A stretch of 64,000 nucleotides of DNA from Oxyruncus cristatus (GCA_013399855.1 VXAY01001959.1:203044-267043); one strand, 5' to 3'. Shown: positions 1 through 11,155, counted from the stretch's first letter. Notes: a model not told the origin generated them from the sequence alone. Numbers and translations: made by a program.

Positions 1-1772
1 TGACACTGTGAGAAACAATCCAGGAGGGCACCAGAGAAGGCAACCGGGGGAAAAATAACTTCCAGGTGCAGCACACACGTGGGCATCAGTAGAATTTTTC
101 ACTGGGGTATGAAGGAGCCTCATCAGATCCTGAGGCCCAAGGAAGGCTGAGGAGGCACGACAGAAGTGCCACGGATTTCTGAGTCAAAATCCTCAACAAT
201 TCTCTGGAATAACTAAAGGGATGAAGCTGCTTCTATTCACTGATGCTCTCCTTAAAGCTTCCTTGTGAGGCCTGGGGATTATCCAGAGGCCTCCCTCTAT
301 TTCACGGGAGAATGGAGGTCAAAGGATAGCTTTGTTGGCTGAGAAGGAAATCCACTTCCAGAACTCTACATGCCAAAAATAGGAATTCATGGAGAAGATG
401 TCCTTTTTATGTCTTTGATGGGATCCCTCACTGGCTGGAAGCCTTAGCCTGATGCACAGTCCTCATGGATGAAGCACAGTCTGACTGTGTGTTCCTGGGT
501 TACAGTTTTGTCCTGCCTAAATTAAAATTAAAATTAAATTAAAATTGAAATTAAAATCATGTGCAATGGAAGTATTTGGAGGCCTTGGAGCATCCTACAT
601 TTCCTGATCCTCTTTGTTAGTCCATAAAATAAATTTATTTCAGGAACAGCATTAGTAGCCACAATATTCTGTCTGTGTGGAGTTTAATTTGGAAAGCAGG
701 AACTCATTTATTTTTTCTTTTAGAACATATTCCCTACTGAAATCACGGCTAAATCCATGTCCCACAATGGACTGAAGATTCAAAAATTTCCAAGTGTCAG
801 GGAGGGAAAGAGAGAGAAATAAAGGGAGTAACCCCAAATACATCATAAAAGTAAAGAATTAAAGAACAAAAATTCATAATTTATTGATTCTTTACATAAC
901 AGATTGCAGACACGCCTAGTGCAAGTAATCAATTAATTCAATGACCGGACTAAGCAGATCATTTTTGATCTCCCTCTGTTCTTTCCACATCTTTTGCACA
1001 TTTGGCTGTGGGGAAGTGGCAATGATAAATATTCCACTGAAAATTCAAGTCAAGGGAAAGGGTAAGTTGGAGAAGAATTCAGGATTCTTTTTTCTGTGAC
1101 TTGGAGTTATTCAGTGTGAAAAAATTTAGATTTAAAAGGGAAAAGTGTGCTGGGTTTAGTTTTGTTTTTTTTTTTTTTTTTCCCAGAAACTCTCCTTGTG
1201 CCTCCTGCAAAGGAATATTGGGAAGATACAGCTTTTACACAAGAAAATGTAAACCATTAATAGAGAAAACGCAGCTTCCCCTTCTGCTCTTAAGGTGATG
1301 CATCAGAGTTCACCCAAGTTATTCAAACTAGTGCATTTTTTTCCTCACACTTTCAGTAAAAATATAATTCCTTATTTGATGTGTATTGACCCTGTCAAAA
1401 ATGCCATTTCAGGTGGATCAAATTATTTACTAATTCCTACTAAATTCACCAAATTGTTTTCATAATAAAATAGCACAGAAAACAAAAATCCCTTTCTTTA
1501 TGTTGACGTTGACATTATGTTGCACTAGAATTTCCACAAACTCAGTTAAACCCGAAGTGGATTTTAAGCAACACTTAACTCAATTTTTGCTCTGTAAGAA
1601 TCACTTAAACTGTTGTTTTCCCATTAAATTGGATAATCAAATGTTTGGAGAGATCCAAAGAGCAGTTGCTGATCTCCACCTTTTTTAATCACTTTCAAGG
1701 CTTCTGAGTCATCTTCCATGTTCCATGTCCAGTTGGCTCAAGCTGATCCATGAAATTGCCTTTCCCCTCCCC
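1..1772. other. Unique AT-rich DNA, no gene seen
   Basis: No frame here looks coding and no repeat family is recognised. It holds a short TAAAA/TTAAAAT-type low-complexity patch at about 520-557 and a run of about 17 T at 1165-1181. The longest frames are 60-65 codons and have unremarkable composition. Confidence 0.6.
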
Positions 1773-2019
1773 AGGAGATGGTCTCAAGTTGCACCAGGGT
1801 AGGGTTAAACCAGATTTTAGGAAAAATTTCTTCACAAAAGGATTTGTCAACAGACTGCCCAGGGCAGTGGTGGAGTCACCACCCCTGGAAACCTTCAAAA
1901 AACATGTGGATGTGGTCCTGGAGGACATGGGTTAGTGGGGAAGGGGAGGGGGGGCTGGGCTGGGGGTTGGACTGGATGATCTCAAAGTCTTTTCCAACCT
2001 TATGATTCTGCGATTCTAT
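1773..2019 (+). mobile_element. CR1 LINE 3' fragment (ATTTCTTCAC subfamily)
   Basis: The order of blocks is diagnostic of the CR1 3' end read in the sense direction: 'CTCAAGTTGCACCAGGG', 'GGAAAAATTTCTTCAC', 'CTGCCCAGGGCAGTGG', 'GGAGTCACCACCCCTGGAA', 'TTGGACTGGATGATCTC', 'CTTTTCCAACCTTATGATTC'. It ends in the expected octamer-like tail at 2001-2019. It is 5'-truncated and carries no open frame of its own; the frames read across it are incidental. Confidence 0.93.
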
Positions 2020-2080
2020 TGCTTAGACTGCTCCTGGGCATCCTGAGGAAGAACAGGGCAGAGAGAACAACTGCACAAGA

Positions 2081-2407
2081 ATGGAAGTGCTCAGGTTTTC
2101 AGGTTGTTCTCTTGATATGAGTTGTTTTCCCAGGATCAAAATCATGTGTTCCTCAGCGCTAAGCTGGCTCCAGAATCATCATCTTCGTTCCCAGTTTCCG
2201 GATTCATGCCAGGTCATGTCACAGGGTCCTGGACCCTCTGAGAAACTCTTGGGCCATGAAGATCTCCTCAATTATTGATTATTTTTTTCTGATCCTGAAG
2301 AAGTGACAAAGTCTGGAGGTCCCTTCATGCACAACACGAACCAAAGGGACAACTCTACTCCTGCCTGGACCACCTGTTCAACCCCATCCTGTGAACTACA
2401 GGAATGA
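2081..2407 (+). other. Open frame upstream of the 2404 ORF, possibly decayed coding sequence
   Basis: One reading frame runs 65 codons from an ATG at 2081 to a stop at 2276-2278. It then stays open for another 42 codons to a stop at 2405-2407, which overlaps the ATG of the next frame. The second part contains an N-glycosylation-type sequon (Asn-Ser-Thr) and several Cys, and its codons look less random than the surrounding DNA. One internal stop and one frame change would join it to the frame at 2404-2580. This could be a decayed retrocopy, a mis-phased exon or chance; no family is recognised. Confidence 0.18.
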
Positions 2408-2580
2408 AGGAAAGTGGGATTATCCCCCTTCAGCTTCCTGATGGGAACACTCTGATGATTCCTGTGCTGCTGGCACAGATTAGCTTTGCCTTCTTTGCTT
2501 TCTTCATCTCAGACCAGCACTACGGCAAAGCTCTCAAGGAGAACCTTCAGGCAGATCTGAACCTTCTGCCCCTTCTGTGA
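2404..2580 (+). CDS. Small coding-like ORF of 58 codons, unidentified
   Basis: An ATG at 2404 opens a 58-codon frame ending in TGA at 2578-2580. The product would have a mixed N-terminal part, then a hydrophobic stretch (around residues 20-35, PVLLAQISFAFFAFFI), then a polar, helix-prone tail ending in an Asp-Leu-Asn-Leu-Leu-Pro-Leu-Leu motif. The pattern of hydrophobic and charged residues is more protein-like than other frames nearby. A possible splice acceptor (CTACAG, AG at 2400-2401) precedes it, so it might be a terminal exon rather than a free-standing ORF; no AATAAA is seen close downstream. I do not recognise the family. Chance is a real alternative at this length. Confidence 0.28.
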   Translation: MKESGIIPLQLPDGNTLMIPVLLAQISFAFFAFFISDQHYGKALKENLQADLNLLPLL

Positions 2581-2647
2581 CCCTGAGAAACTAAAAGTTT
2601 TGTCTATTCTGGGCAAGTATAAATCTGAGAAACATCAAATTATTGAC

Positions 2648-2720
2648 TCACAGAGTCGTTAAGGCTGGAAAAGACCTCTAAGATCACCCAGTCCCAACCA
2701 CCCACCCAGCACCACCACAG
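2648..2720 (-). mobile_element. CR1 LINE 3' tip, reverse orientation
   Basis: Starts with the reverse complement of the CR1 terminus ('TCACAGAGTCGTTAAGGCTG'), followed by 'GGAAAAGACCTCTAAGATCA' and 'CAGTCCCAACCACCCACCC', ending in 'CAGCACCACCACAG'. Only the last 70 or so bases of the element remain. Confidence 0.85.
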
Positions 2721-3311
2721 ATCTTCCAGTATCCACAGACCGCTTCCATTTTAATGCACTCATAGACAATATTAATAATGATAATTATTATTAAAGTAGC
2801 AGCTCTCTTTGAGGTGTCTTTAACATCTTTGAAACTATTTGGAGCTGGAATTGTGTACTTTGGCTGGGATAAATGACAATTGAATAAGTGACAATCTGTC
2901 ACTGCTAAATGTTCTTTGCAGTCCAGATTTTCCAGCGGAGCATTGATTTGTGAGTTTGGAGTTGTTTACATTAAAAGCTAAAGATTTACTGTGAGCTAAT
3001 GGCATGTTCTGACACAAATATAATTAAATTATTACATTCGTATAATTAATCCTATTAATACACAAACTGATACATTAATTACAAGCTTTTCTAGTAAGAT
3101 GTTGAAATATAAGCAAACTCCCCAATAAAAGTTCATATGATATTAACGTCAACAAATCAGAATAAAAAACATATTTAAAGGCACCCTGAAATGGTTCTAA
3201 AAAACTCCTCTTCACTGCACAGGGACATTTCTGAGAAGAAAAATGGGTGCTTTTTTCCAGCATAGTGACCTCATTCAGTGATAAAATAACTTGTTCTGTA
3301 AGGAGAACAAG
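2721..3311. other. AT-rich unique DNA
   Basis: Contains a small ATA/ATT-rich patch at 2770-2793 and several short TAAT-type words near 3018-3080. No coding or structured feature is seen. Confidence 0.6.
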
Positions 3312-3506
3312 GGGAAGGGAAGGTTTGGGAAGGGAAGGTTTGGGAAGGTTTGGGAAGGTTTGGGAAGGGAAGGGTAGGTTTGGGAAGGGAAGGGAAGGTT
3401 TGGGAAGGTTTGGGAAGGGAAGGGAAGGTTTGGGAAGGGAAGGGAAGGTTTGGGAAGGGAAGGGAAGGGAAGGTTTGGGAAGGTTTGGGAAGGGAAGGTT
3501 TGGGAA
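3312..3506 (+). repeat. Two-word pentamer array (GGGAA / GGTTT)n
   Basis: The 195 bases divide without any slip into 39 five-base words: 26 GGGAA, 12 GGTTT and one GGGTA (3372-3376). The words are interspersed, giving local periods of 10, 15, 20 and 25 bp. The strand is G-rich with many GGG runs separated by 2-7 bases, so G-quadruplex formation is plausible. Long open frames on both strands across it (for example 3247-3627 forward) result from the absence of stop codons in the two words, not from coding. Confidence 0.97.
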
Positions 3507-3523
3507 AGGAGGGGGCCTTTCAG

Positions 3524-3565
3524 ATTTCTCCTTCTACATTTCTCCTTTCGCCTTTCTCCTTTCAC
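3524..3565 (+). repeat. 14-bp pyrimidine-rich tandem repeat, three copies
   Basis: Three consecutive 14-mers: ATTTCTCCTTCTAC, ATTTCTCCTTTCGC and CTTTCTCCTTTCAC. They begin 17 bases after the end of the G-rich pentamer array and have the opposite strand bias (C/T-rich after G-rich). Confidence 0.9.
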
Positions 3566-4077
3566 TTTATTTTTGTCTCGTTTTCTTGTCAGGTAATAAA
3601 CTTTTAATAATTTTTACACCTTCTTAATTGCCTTCTAAACTATATTGATCTAAAAGGAAATACTGGAATCTTGTTTAACAGTGTTTGTTTTCTCACCTCT
3701 GACACGCTGAAGAGAAGACTGAGCTCCTGGAGGCAAAAGAAATGTGGGAATAAAGGAACAACACTTTCAGGAACTTCCCAACCGATTCTCACCGGAAGTC
3801 AAAATACAGTCTATGAATGGCACCGTCATTTCTTGGTGTCCTTCAGGATTTCAAAACTAAATTGTTCTTATTGAAAAGCAAAATAGAAAATCTCTGAGAT
3901 GAGATTGATAACTATGCCTGAACTGGAGGTCAGTTTTTCAATAAAAGCTAATTTATTTGCCTATAAATGGTCTACTCCACTTCTTTAAGTCAAGAGGCTG
4001 AACAAGGTACACTCGGAATGAAGCTTTTTTATCTGTAAATACAAATGTTTGCACACTGCTACCTGTGCAGGGGCTCT
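3566..4077. other. Unique DNA, nothing recognised
   Basis: AT-rich sequence between the pyrimidine repeat and the next CR1 copy. No coding-like frame. Confidence 0.55.
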
Positions 4078-4551
4078 GCTGAGACCTCCAGTTGTGGTGT
4101 CCCCAGAATGAGAAGGACATGGAACAAGTCCAAAGGAGGCCACGATATTGATAAAAGGACTGGAGCACCGTCCCTGTGGAGACAGGCTGGGAGGGATTGG
4201 AATGTTCAGGTTGGAGAGGAGAAGGTTGTGTGGAGACCTCACAGCACCTTCCAGGGGCTGAAGGGGCTCCAGGGGAGGTGGAGAGAGGCTGTTCATCAGG
4301 AACTGCAGTGACAGGACAAGGGGGGTGGTTTAGATTAGAGATTGGGAAGGAATTGAGGGTGGGGAGGCCCTGGCGCAGGTTGCCCAGAGAAACTGTGGCT
4401 GCTCCTGGATCCCTGGAAGTGCCCAAGGCCAGGCTGGACGGGGCCTGGAGCAACCTGGGCTGGTGGAAGGTGTCCCTGCCCATAGCAGGGGGTGGCACTG
4501 GGTGGACTTTAAGACCCCTTCCCACCCAAACCACTCTGAGATTCTGGGATT
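4078..4551 (+). mobile_element. CR1 LINE 3' fragment, long copy (GAGGCCCTGG subfamily)
   Basis: Begins in the region matching the end of CR1 ORF2 ('GGTGTCCCCAGAATGAGAAG', 'GACATGGAACAAGTCC') and runs through the 3' region: 'GGGTGGGGAGGCCCTGG', 'GTTGCCCAGAGAAACTGTGG', 'GGATCCCTGGAAGTGCCC', 'GCAACCTGGGCTGGTGGAAG', 'CTTCCCACCCAAACCACTC'. It ends at a mutated octamer tail (ATTCTGGGATT). The potential hairpin segment at about 4427-4457 is intact apart from point changes. Confidence 0.95.
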
Positions 4552-4554
4552 TGG

Positions 4555-4640
4555 GGACATGGTGGCCTTGGCAGTGCTGGGTTGATAGTTGGACTCCATG
4601 ATTTTAGAGGTCTTTTCCAGCCTTAACTATCCTGTGATTC
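4555..4640 (+). mobile_element. CR1 LINE 3' tip directly after another CR1 tail
   Basis: 'GGTTGATAGTTGGACTCCAT', 'GATTTTAGAGGTCTTTTCCA' and 'GCCTTAACTATCCTGTGATT' match the CR1 subfamily whose tail reads 'GAGGTCTTTTCCAACCTTAA'. It starts within a few bases of the end of the 4078-4551 copy, so the two tails are back to back and belong to different subfamilies. Confidence 0.8.
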
Positions 4641-5010
4641 CTTGACTTCATGTCATTCAGAGCTGAGGTATGAGAGGGGTGTGTGTAATAACTTCTCAAC
4701 CTTCTAAAACATCCTCCTTCTTTCTCCTGCATCACTTTTACCCCTCTGTGAGAGCACTGGCCCTGCCTGCTGTGTGTCTTATTTACACCAGGGCTGGGGA
4801 CGAGCCCTTAGTAAAGTCCTCCTAAATCCTGGGATGGAAAAGTCCTAAACATGGGATTGTGGAAAATCTGGCACTGGAGGTTTTTAGGATGAATTCAAGA
4901 CAAGGAGTAACCACCAAAACAGCCAAATGATGCTGTGGTTGCTGGAGTGACTGACAGATTTTGGGATCCTTTCCCACCTCCACATTTTGTATTTCATCTG
5001 TTATGCCAGA
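4641..5010. other. Unique DNA between CR1 copies
   Basis: No feature seen beyond ordinary mixed sequence. Confidence 0.5.
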
Positions 5011-5146
5011 ACTCCAGGAGGGTTTGGACAAGGCTCTCAGGGACAGTGTGGGATTGTTGGGGTGTCTGTGTAGGGCCAGGAGCTGGACTGGATGGTCCTT
5101 GTGGGTCCCTCCCAGCTGAGGGCATTCTATGATTCTATACTTCTAT
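5011..5146 (+). mobile_element. CR1 LINE 3' tip (CTGTGTAGGGCCAGGAG subfamily)
   Basis: 'GTCTGTGTAGGGCCAGGAGC', 'TGGACTGGATGGTCCTTGTG', 'GGTCCCTCCCAGCTGAGGGC' and 'ATTCTATGATTCTATACTTC' form a typical CR1 3' end with octamer tail. Same subfamily as the copies near 48891 and 50883 and the reversed ones near 43771 and 54250. Confidence 0.93.
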
Positions 5147-8100
5147 TTCTGGCCTTTAATTTTGACCTCTCTGTCTCAAGATTTTTCACAGTAAGCACAG
5201 TTTTATACTGCTCATCCCATTCAAATGTCTCTTCTCCTTCAACAGAAATAAAGTTTTGTCTTCTGTGTTTGCCCCTGATTTGGCAGAACCACTACCAATT
5301 GTTGCTTAGGCAATAACTCAATGTTTTAAAACTTCTGAGGTTGCTGTATGTTCAGGAGGTTCCAAGGAGCAAACCCATCGTTGCTGATTTTGTGCTGGGT
5401 TTCTTCTGCATTTCTCTCATTTCTGCTTGTTTCGAATGGTACTTCATTACCTCCTCACTTCTGAAATGACTTATTGCATGCACTCAGCACGAAAAGGAGG
5501 TAGCAAGACAAAATATGTTCACAGCTGTAATTCAGCAAAGAAAATACTTCTTTCATTCATTAATACTACAGGCTATAAATGCAATTTGCAGGAGGAAAGA
5601 GGAGCTGGTAAGAAAAATTCCAGTTTATATCCATCTTCCTCATTTTGGCTTTAGTCCACTGGGCTCAGCAGCCTATCTGTGGGTTTGTAGATGAAATGCA
5701 TCTCTCAGTAAATGAGATCCTCACTCAAAAAAATAAAGATTACTGAGCTGCAGATATTAGATGTGGGGGTCTGAATTTTAATTTGAAGGCTTTCTGCTGT
5801 TGAGAATCCTCTGCATGACTTACAAAGCAAAAAATATTACACCTTAAAATGTGAACTCTATTTCCTGTTTACCATTTTTTTTCTTATTACGTGTTTCAAA
5901 GTTCTGCATCCAATAAAAAATTTCCACTACTTAGTGCATGGTAAAAAATCCCCATATTTTGCCTCGTTTCAGTGTTAGATTTACTTTTTTTTTTTTTGGC
6001 TTGTGTTGATTATGATTGAGGAGCTGCAGAGTAAAAAGTGTGAAAAGTGAGGTAATGCCAGCGCGGTGTAACTTCAGCGCTATTAATGCATCGTTACACA
6101 ATTACATCTTTAAATGGTGGAGATTCCCCGGAATTCTCTTTGATGAATATCAGCATTAGGAAGTTGCTTGTCTTGTTGCTGCACATCGAACACCTTCCTG
6201 ACAATAAATACACCCAGGACTGGAAAGGGGCATTAAATCTGCTGTCGGATATGGAATTTCAGGTGAACTGTGGTTAAAGGAGGCCAGGATTAAATGAGCT
6301 CCACGTTTCCTTTTATTACTTCACCCATGCTCCTGCCATTCTGGGGATATCTTTTAATAAATTATTTCTAGGACTATCAAAAGAGTGCTGCCCAGAAGTG
6401 CAGGATTCATTTGGGGAGGAACACAGTGGGTACATTTCCTGGAAATACCTTTTAATGGTAAAAACAGAAGGGTCTTTCAAGAGTTCACATGATTTTCCAC
6501 AGTTAATAAAACACAAGTGTAAGTCTGGTCATATTTGTCATTTGGAAAAGCCAAATAAACAGTAAACAAACCTTTTTCATTTTACTTCATAATCTTTCTC
6601 CAGCGCCTCTGCTCACATGTACTGAAATATTTACCCAAATGTCTGTCCCAAGGTGTTCTTTCCTATGTGCAGCACAAGATGAAAAGTAATGACTTATTAA
6701 TTAGTGTCAGAAGTTTATTTTGAAGTTTTCTCATATCTCACATTCCTTTCCCACACTTTAAAGTGTATTATTGTTGCTTCTAATCACACTGGATCATAAA
6801 AATATAGAACATTACTAAATAAATGGATTTTTTTTTAAAAAACAGGCCCACAGACTACATACCTCTAATTTTCTGATAATGCAAACCTCACATTCTAATT
6901 TGAAAATGTGTGTTTTCTATCAGAGACCACTGCAGTGTCTGACTTTCTTTTCCTCCTTGACTCAATCTGCATTTTAAGACAAAATAAGAGGTTGACAAGT
7001 GCACAAGAACTTTAAGTTGCTCCCTGTTCTAAAGGATACAGATTGACAAAGATAACAGTCAGGAGGAGGAATTCCAGGGATTTTCCATGTTTACTAAGTA
7101 AGAACAGTGAGAATAAAAAAATGAAACACTCTAATAACCCTGCAGGTTTTAATTTTTGATCAAGTGTACGAAATCTAAAAAATATAAAACTATTGAACAG
7201 CAAAATCAGGGTCAGCTAAATACTAAAACATAGTTTTGTGAGGCCTTTTCATCCTTGCCAATGAAATCTAGATTGGGAAGGATTCTTTCATCTCACAGCA
7301 CAAACAGTGGCTGAGCGCAATGGTCCTACAAGTGAAGTTCTGGCTGTGTACGGCAGAGGAGCTGAACATAAAGTGTTTTAAGAGGTGTTTTATTACCTGT
7401 CTTCTCCTCCAGGAAAGAGTTGTTTCTCCCTGTGGCTTGCTAAGGAATTCAGTTTGGGGACTGTATTTCCCTGCTGATCACCAGGCTCTGAGCTGTGTCC
7501 TTTTTCCAGCTGACAGTGAAACATTTCAGTTTGAGGACTCAAGTGACTGCTCTTCCAGCTTTTTCTGCTTTAGTTTCCTGTGCCAACTTGACTCCATTCT
7601 GCTTTTTTTGAGGGCATCGAGGAACTTTCCATCAGATGTGAACTGGACAACTGTGGCATAACTAATCCTGGACTCCTTTCTGAGATTTCCTAGCTGGTTT
7701 AAGACAGTTTTTGCCTGTTTTTTTCACTTGCATGTTCGAGCTCAGCATGATTCTGCAAAGGGTTCTGTTGTTACACCAGGGACTTCAGTGTCTTGAGTTC
7801 ACAGGGCTGAATTAAGAGCTAGAGACATAACTCAGTGAGCTTTCCTGTTAGAAAATAGATACTGCACATCAGAAGAGCCTGATGTTCTTCCTAGGCCCAA
7901 GTGAGTTCAGCTGCTCCTGCTGCAGTCCCTCAGTATTCCCGTCAGGAAGAAGCTATGAGTTTTCCTTTCAAGAAAATGAGTTGAGATTGGGATTCTTAAA
8001 AATACATCACAAAGTTAATCCTTTCTGCCTCCCACAGTGGAGTGGGATGGTCCTTTTCTCCTGCTGCCTGTCGTTCTGATATTTGCTTTTAGCGACTGTT

Positions 8101-9690
8101 ACAGGCACTGAGAACACACAAAACCCAGCACAAGGCACAGCCCTGAAATCCTGTGTAAGTGTTCACCACTGCAACAGCAGCAACAACAGCAACAGAGCTA
8201 TTCCACTTCTTGGTTGGACTTTCTCTGCAATAAAAGTCTCTTCTTGTCAAAAATACACTTTTAGAGTCACACTATGCACAGTTCCCCGACGCGCATTAAA
8301 ACAACGTTTTTGTGGCTCTATCTTAGGCTGGGGGAAGTGTTAATGTCACCTTGGCTTTGGAGGGTTGGATTTCAGAATTTGGCCTCTAGTGCAGCTTGGG
8401 TAAGTTCCATGATTAACTCTGATTGTTTAATGTGTGCCCTTTGCTAAAAGGCTTGCTTGCAGAAGTTCAGCAAATATTGGCTTCTCTGGAGAGGCCCTAG
8501 AGTAAACATTAAAGCTGTATATCCATCAGATACTTCTCTCTTTCCAGTGAAAAGCACCTTAGAGGACCTTTTATGGAAAAGATCCAATGAGTAATGCCAG
8601 GAAAGGGCCAAGAATAATTGTCATTCACCCTGTGAATCACCAAAGAGCTGAAAAGCACATCAGCTGGTCCAAGGGCTTTGCATCAAGGGGCATAAAGCTA
8701 AAAAAGAGGCTTCACAGAAAGGAGTGTTTCCTCCAGCTTGTGAGGAAAGAAAAGCCCTGGGGGAACCTGACATTCAACTCAGTGCTGGGAGCAGTGGTTT
8801 TTGAAAGCAGCTTGGAAAAGGGACTGTCCCATTCCTTGAGAATGGCTGGAGGGCAACCATAAAAGAGCCCTTGCAGGCTTAGCCAAGACTCATTGGGGTT
8901 GATTGAGGTTGATACAGAAAAACTGAAAACAGGGTGGAATCTCTTACCTTTTAACTCTTAACTCTTTATCTTTTCTAGCAACCCTGATCATTTGGTACAG
9001 ATCAGATGGGCTTTTGTCTCTACTTCAGTTACAAATGGAAAAGAAAAGGAGGGGAAATCACAAACTGCACAATATCCTTTCCTTTACACTCTGTCAGTGG
9101 CTGGGTTTTCCAGGCTCTTCTGTCACGTTAAACACATCATGTGCTTGGCTGTAATAAATGTACCCTTACTGTTTGGAGGGACAAGTGTACGTTACAATGA
9201 TAACACGTAGAAAGAAATGTCATATACTTGGAATAGCTTAAATAAATGAGGTAGTAGCTGAAGGCCAGTTATCAAACCAATGAGTCCAGCATATCTACAG
9301 GAGTCACAATTAATGTCTCTCCTTCATCAGTTGTAACATTTCAATTAGCTTTTTCCTGATTTCATTGCACACTGGGATAGAAAATTGGGGTCAGGTGAAG
9401 TGTGGCACAACCCTGTTGTTTAATGCCCTGGAGATGGCCCCTGTGCAGAAACCCAGCAAGAGGGACCATCACAGAAACCTTTTGAAGAATGAGGGAAAGA
9501 ATCTGTGCTAAAACTGTTGGAGATTTAAAGTTATAAAAAAACTGGGAAATCTGAAACTCTTCTCTACTTCCAACATTTTGAAGTCAATAAATTGGGTAGT
9601 GCTGTAATCTATGTTGACATATTCATAATTGGAGTTAGGACGCTTTTACTGTTTAATCTTTTCACTACAAACTTATCTGAAGGTGCAATG
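5147..9690. other. 4.5 kb of unique AT-rich DNA, no gene seen
   Basis: Contains a T run at 5985-5997, a T/A run at 6829-6842, and a short CAG/CAA patch at 8174-8196. The longest frames (113 codons at 7320-7661, 91 codons at 8587-8862) have no recognisable domain and are of chance length. No repeat family is recognised. Confidence 0.6.
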
Positions 9691-9758
9691 GGAGTGGAAA
9701 GAGATGGTCTTTAAGGTCCCTTCCAACCCAAATCCTTCTGGGATTCCGGGATTCTATC
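9691..9758 (+). mobile_element. CR1 LINE 3' tip
   Basis: 'GATGGTCTTTAAGGTCCCTT', 'CCAACCCAAATCCTTCTGGG' and the tail 'ATTCCGGGATTCTATCA' are the last 65-70 bases of a CR1 copy. Confidence 0.9.
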
Positions 9759-10713
9759 AATAGGCACAGATGGTTCTTTCTTTTAATGGAAATATTCCAC
9801 ACATTTCTAGTTAGGTTGTACCAAGAATGCTGTTAATGGTGTAGAATCATTTTGACATGGGAATACAAAAGAAAAAGAAAAAAAAAGAAAAAAAAAGAAG
9901 GAGGGAATGGAAATATTTTCTAGGATAGCACATGAGAGGCACATGAGAGAGTCAAAAACTCTTCCTAAAAGCAAGTCTAAGGCAGTAAAAGGTGATGATA
10001 TAATCAGTCACGTTAAACCACTGAGCAGATTGTTGATATGAAACAACAAAGATGTAAATAATTCATCTACTATATATTTTTTTATGATTAGCTGATTTTA
10101 ACAAATCCCAATGTTTTCTGTAAGAGACCAATGCAGGATGCTGCTCCCTGATTTTGGCCTTTGTGCTTGTTCACAGTGTTCTCTATTGCATATGTGAATT
10201 ATCAAAAGCATTGTTTTGCTTTTTCTGCTGTCAAATACTCTATAATTACACGGTGATTTTACCAGTGTAGTTATTCAGAGATAATTCTGTCTCCTCAAAT
10301 AATCTGCATACATTATTAATATATTTATGGATTTATGTATGAATGGAATTCTAGATCCTTGTCAATTGCACAGGGCTGGACAACTTTGTGGGAAGAGGGA
10401 ACATAGAACCACGTGCCTGAAACAGAGGTGGTGCTTATTGATGGTTATTGCAAACCATATGCACTCTGTGAAAAACCCTTGCTCATTTTATCTTTTTGGA
10501 GGGGATTTTTACCTGTTTTTATTATTAACCATTACTGGGTTTCTTTCCTCTCTGAACCTACCCCAGACTGGGGGTCTCTGCCCTGTTTATACCCCAGAGA
10601 TACGGCACCAGATGGGGCACTCGAGCAGTTCAGCCCAGAGCAGGGTGAGAGTCTGTTCCAGATGGTGAAGCAAAATATTGCTAAATATGCCTGCAAGGTA
10701 TTTGAGCACAGCC
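9759..10713. other. Unique AT-rich DNA with a purine tract
   Basis: A polypurine tract (GAAAAAGAAAAAAAAAGAAA type) lies at 9868-9904. A 118-codon frame at 10413-10769 crosses the proposed LTR start and is not recognised. Otherwise nothing is seen. Confidence 0.55.
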
Positions 10714-10844
10714 TGTCAGACAGGCAGAACAAACAGGAACGGGGGAAAAGCAGGATAAACAACAGCTGAGGAAAGACTGTCTTTTCCTGAAGGCTCCAGC
10801 CTTGGCACAGCTTGTGTCTGAGAGGACACATGGAGGTGGGGGCA

Positions 10845-11015
10845 GAGAAATGTTGGGTACATCAGAGTGAGAAATGTTGATTACAGAAAAGTAAGAAATG
10901 TTGATTTACAGCAGAGTAAGAAATGTTGGTTCACAGAAGAGTAAGAAATGTTGATTACAGCAGAGTAAGAAATGTTGGTTCACAGAAGAGTAAGAAATGT
11001 TGATTACAGCAGAGT
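10845..11015 (+). repeat. Seven 24/25-bp tandem repeats in LTR U3
   Basis: Units start at 10845, 10869, 10893, 10918, 10943, 10967 and 10992, each containing 'AGAAATGTTG'. Units 4-5 and 6-7 are the same two-unit block (49 bp) repeated, so the latest expansion copied a dimer. Tandem U3 repeats often act as enhancers in LTRs; that role is inferred here. Confidence 0.95.
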
Positions 11016-11155
11016 AAGACAAAGAAGATTGTAAGGCAGCTCTGGTGATGGTCCTGTGGTGGTTTTGATTCCAGGCCTTCCTTGGTAACCAGGTTGTAAC
11101 CAAGGAACCAAGGCCATGTTCCCAGTATTCCATACGATTTTTACGTAAGCAAGGG

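Noticed and set aside
3247..3627. Open frames of 85-126 codons rich in Gly, Arg, Lys and Phe on both strands
   Set aside because: They come from reading the GGGAA/GGTTT array, which cannot contain stop codons in most frames. No coding signal outside the array.
10845..11015. Regularly spaced repeats that look like a CRISPR array
   Set aside because: The units are contiguous with no unique spacers, and they sit in the U3 of a vertebrate LTR.
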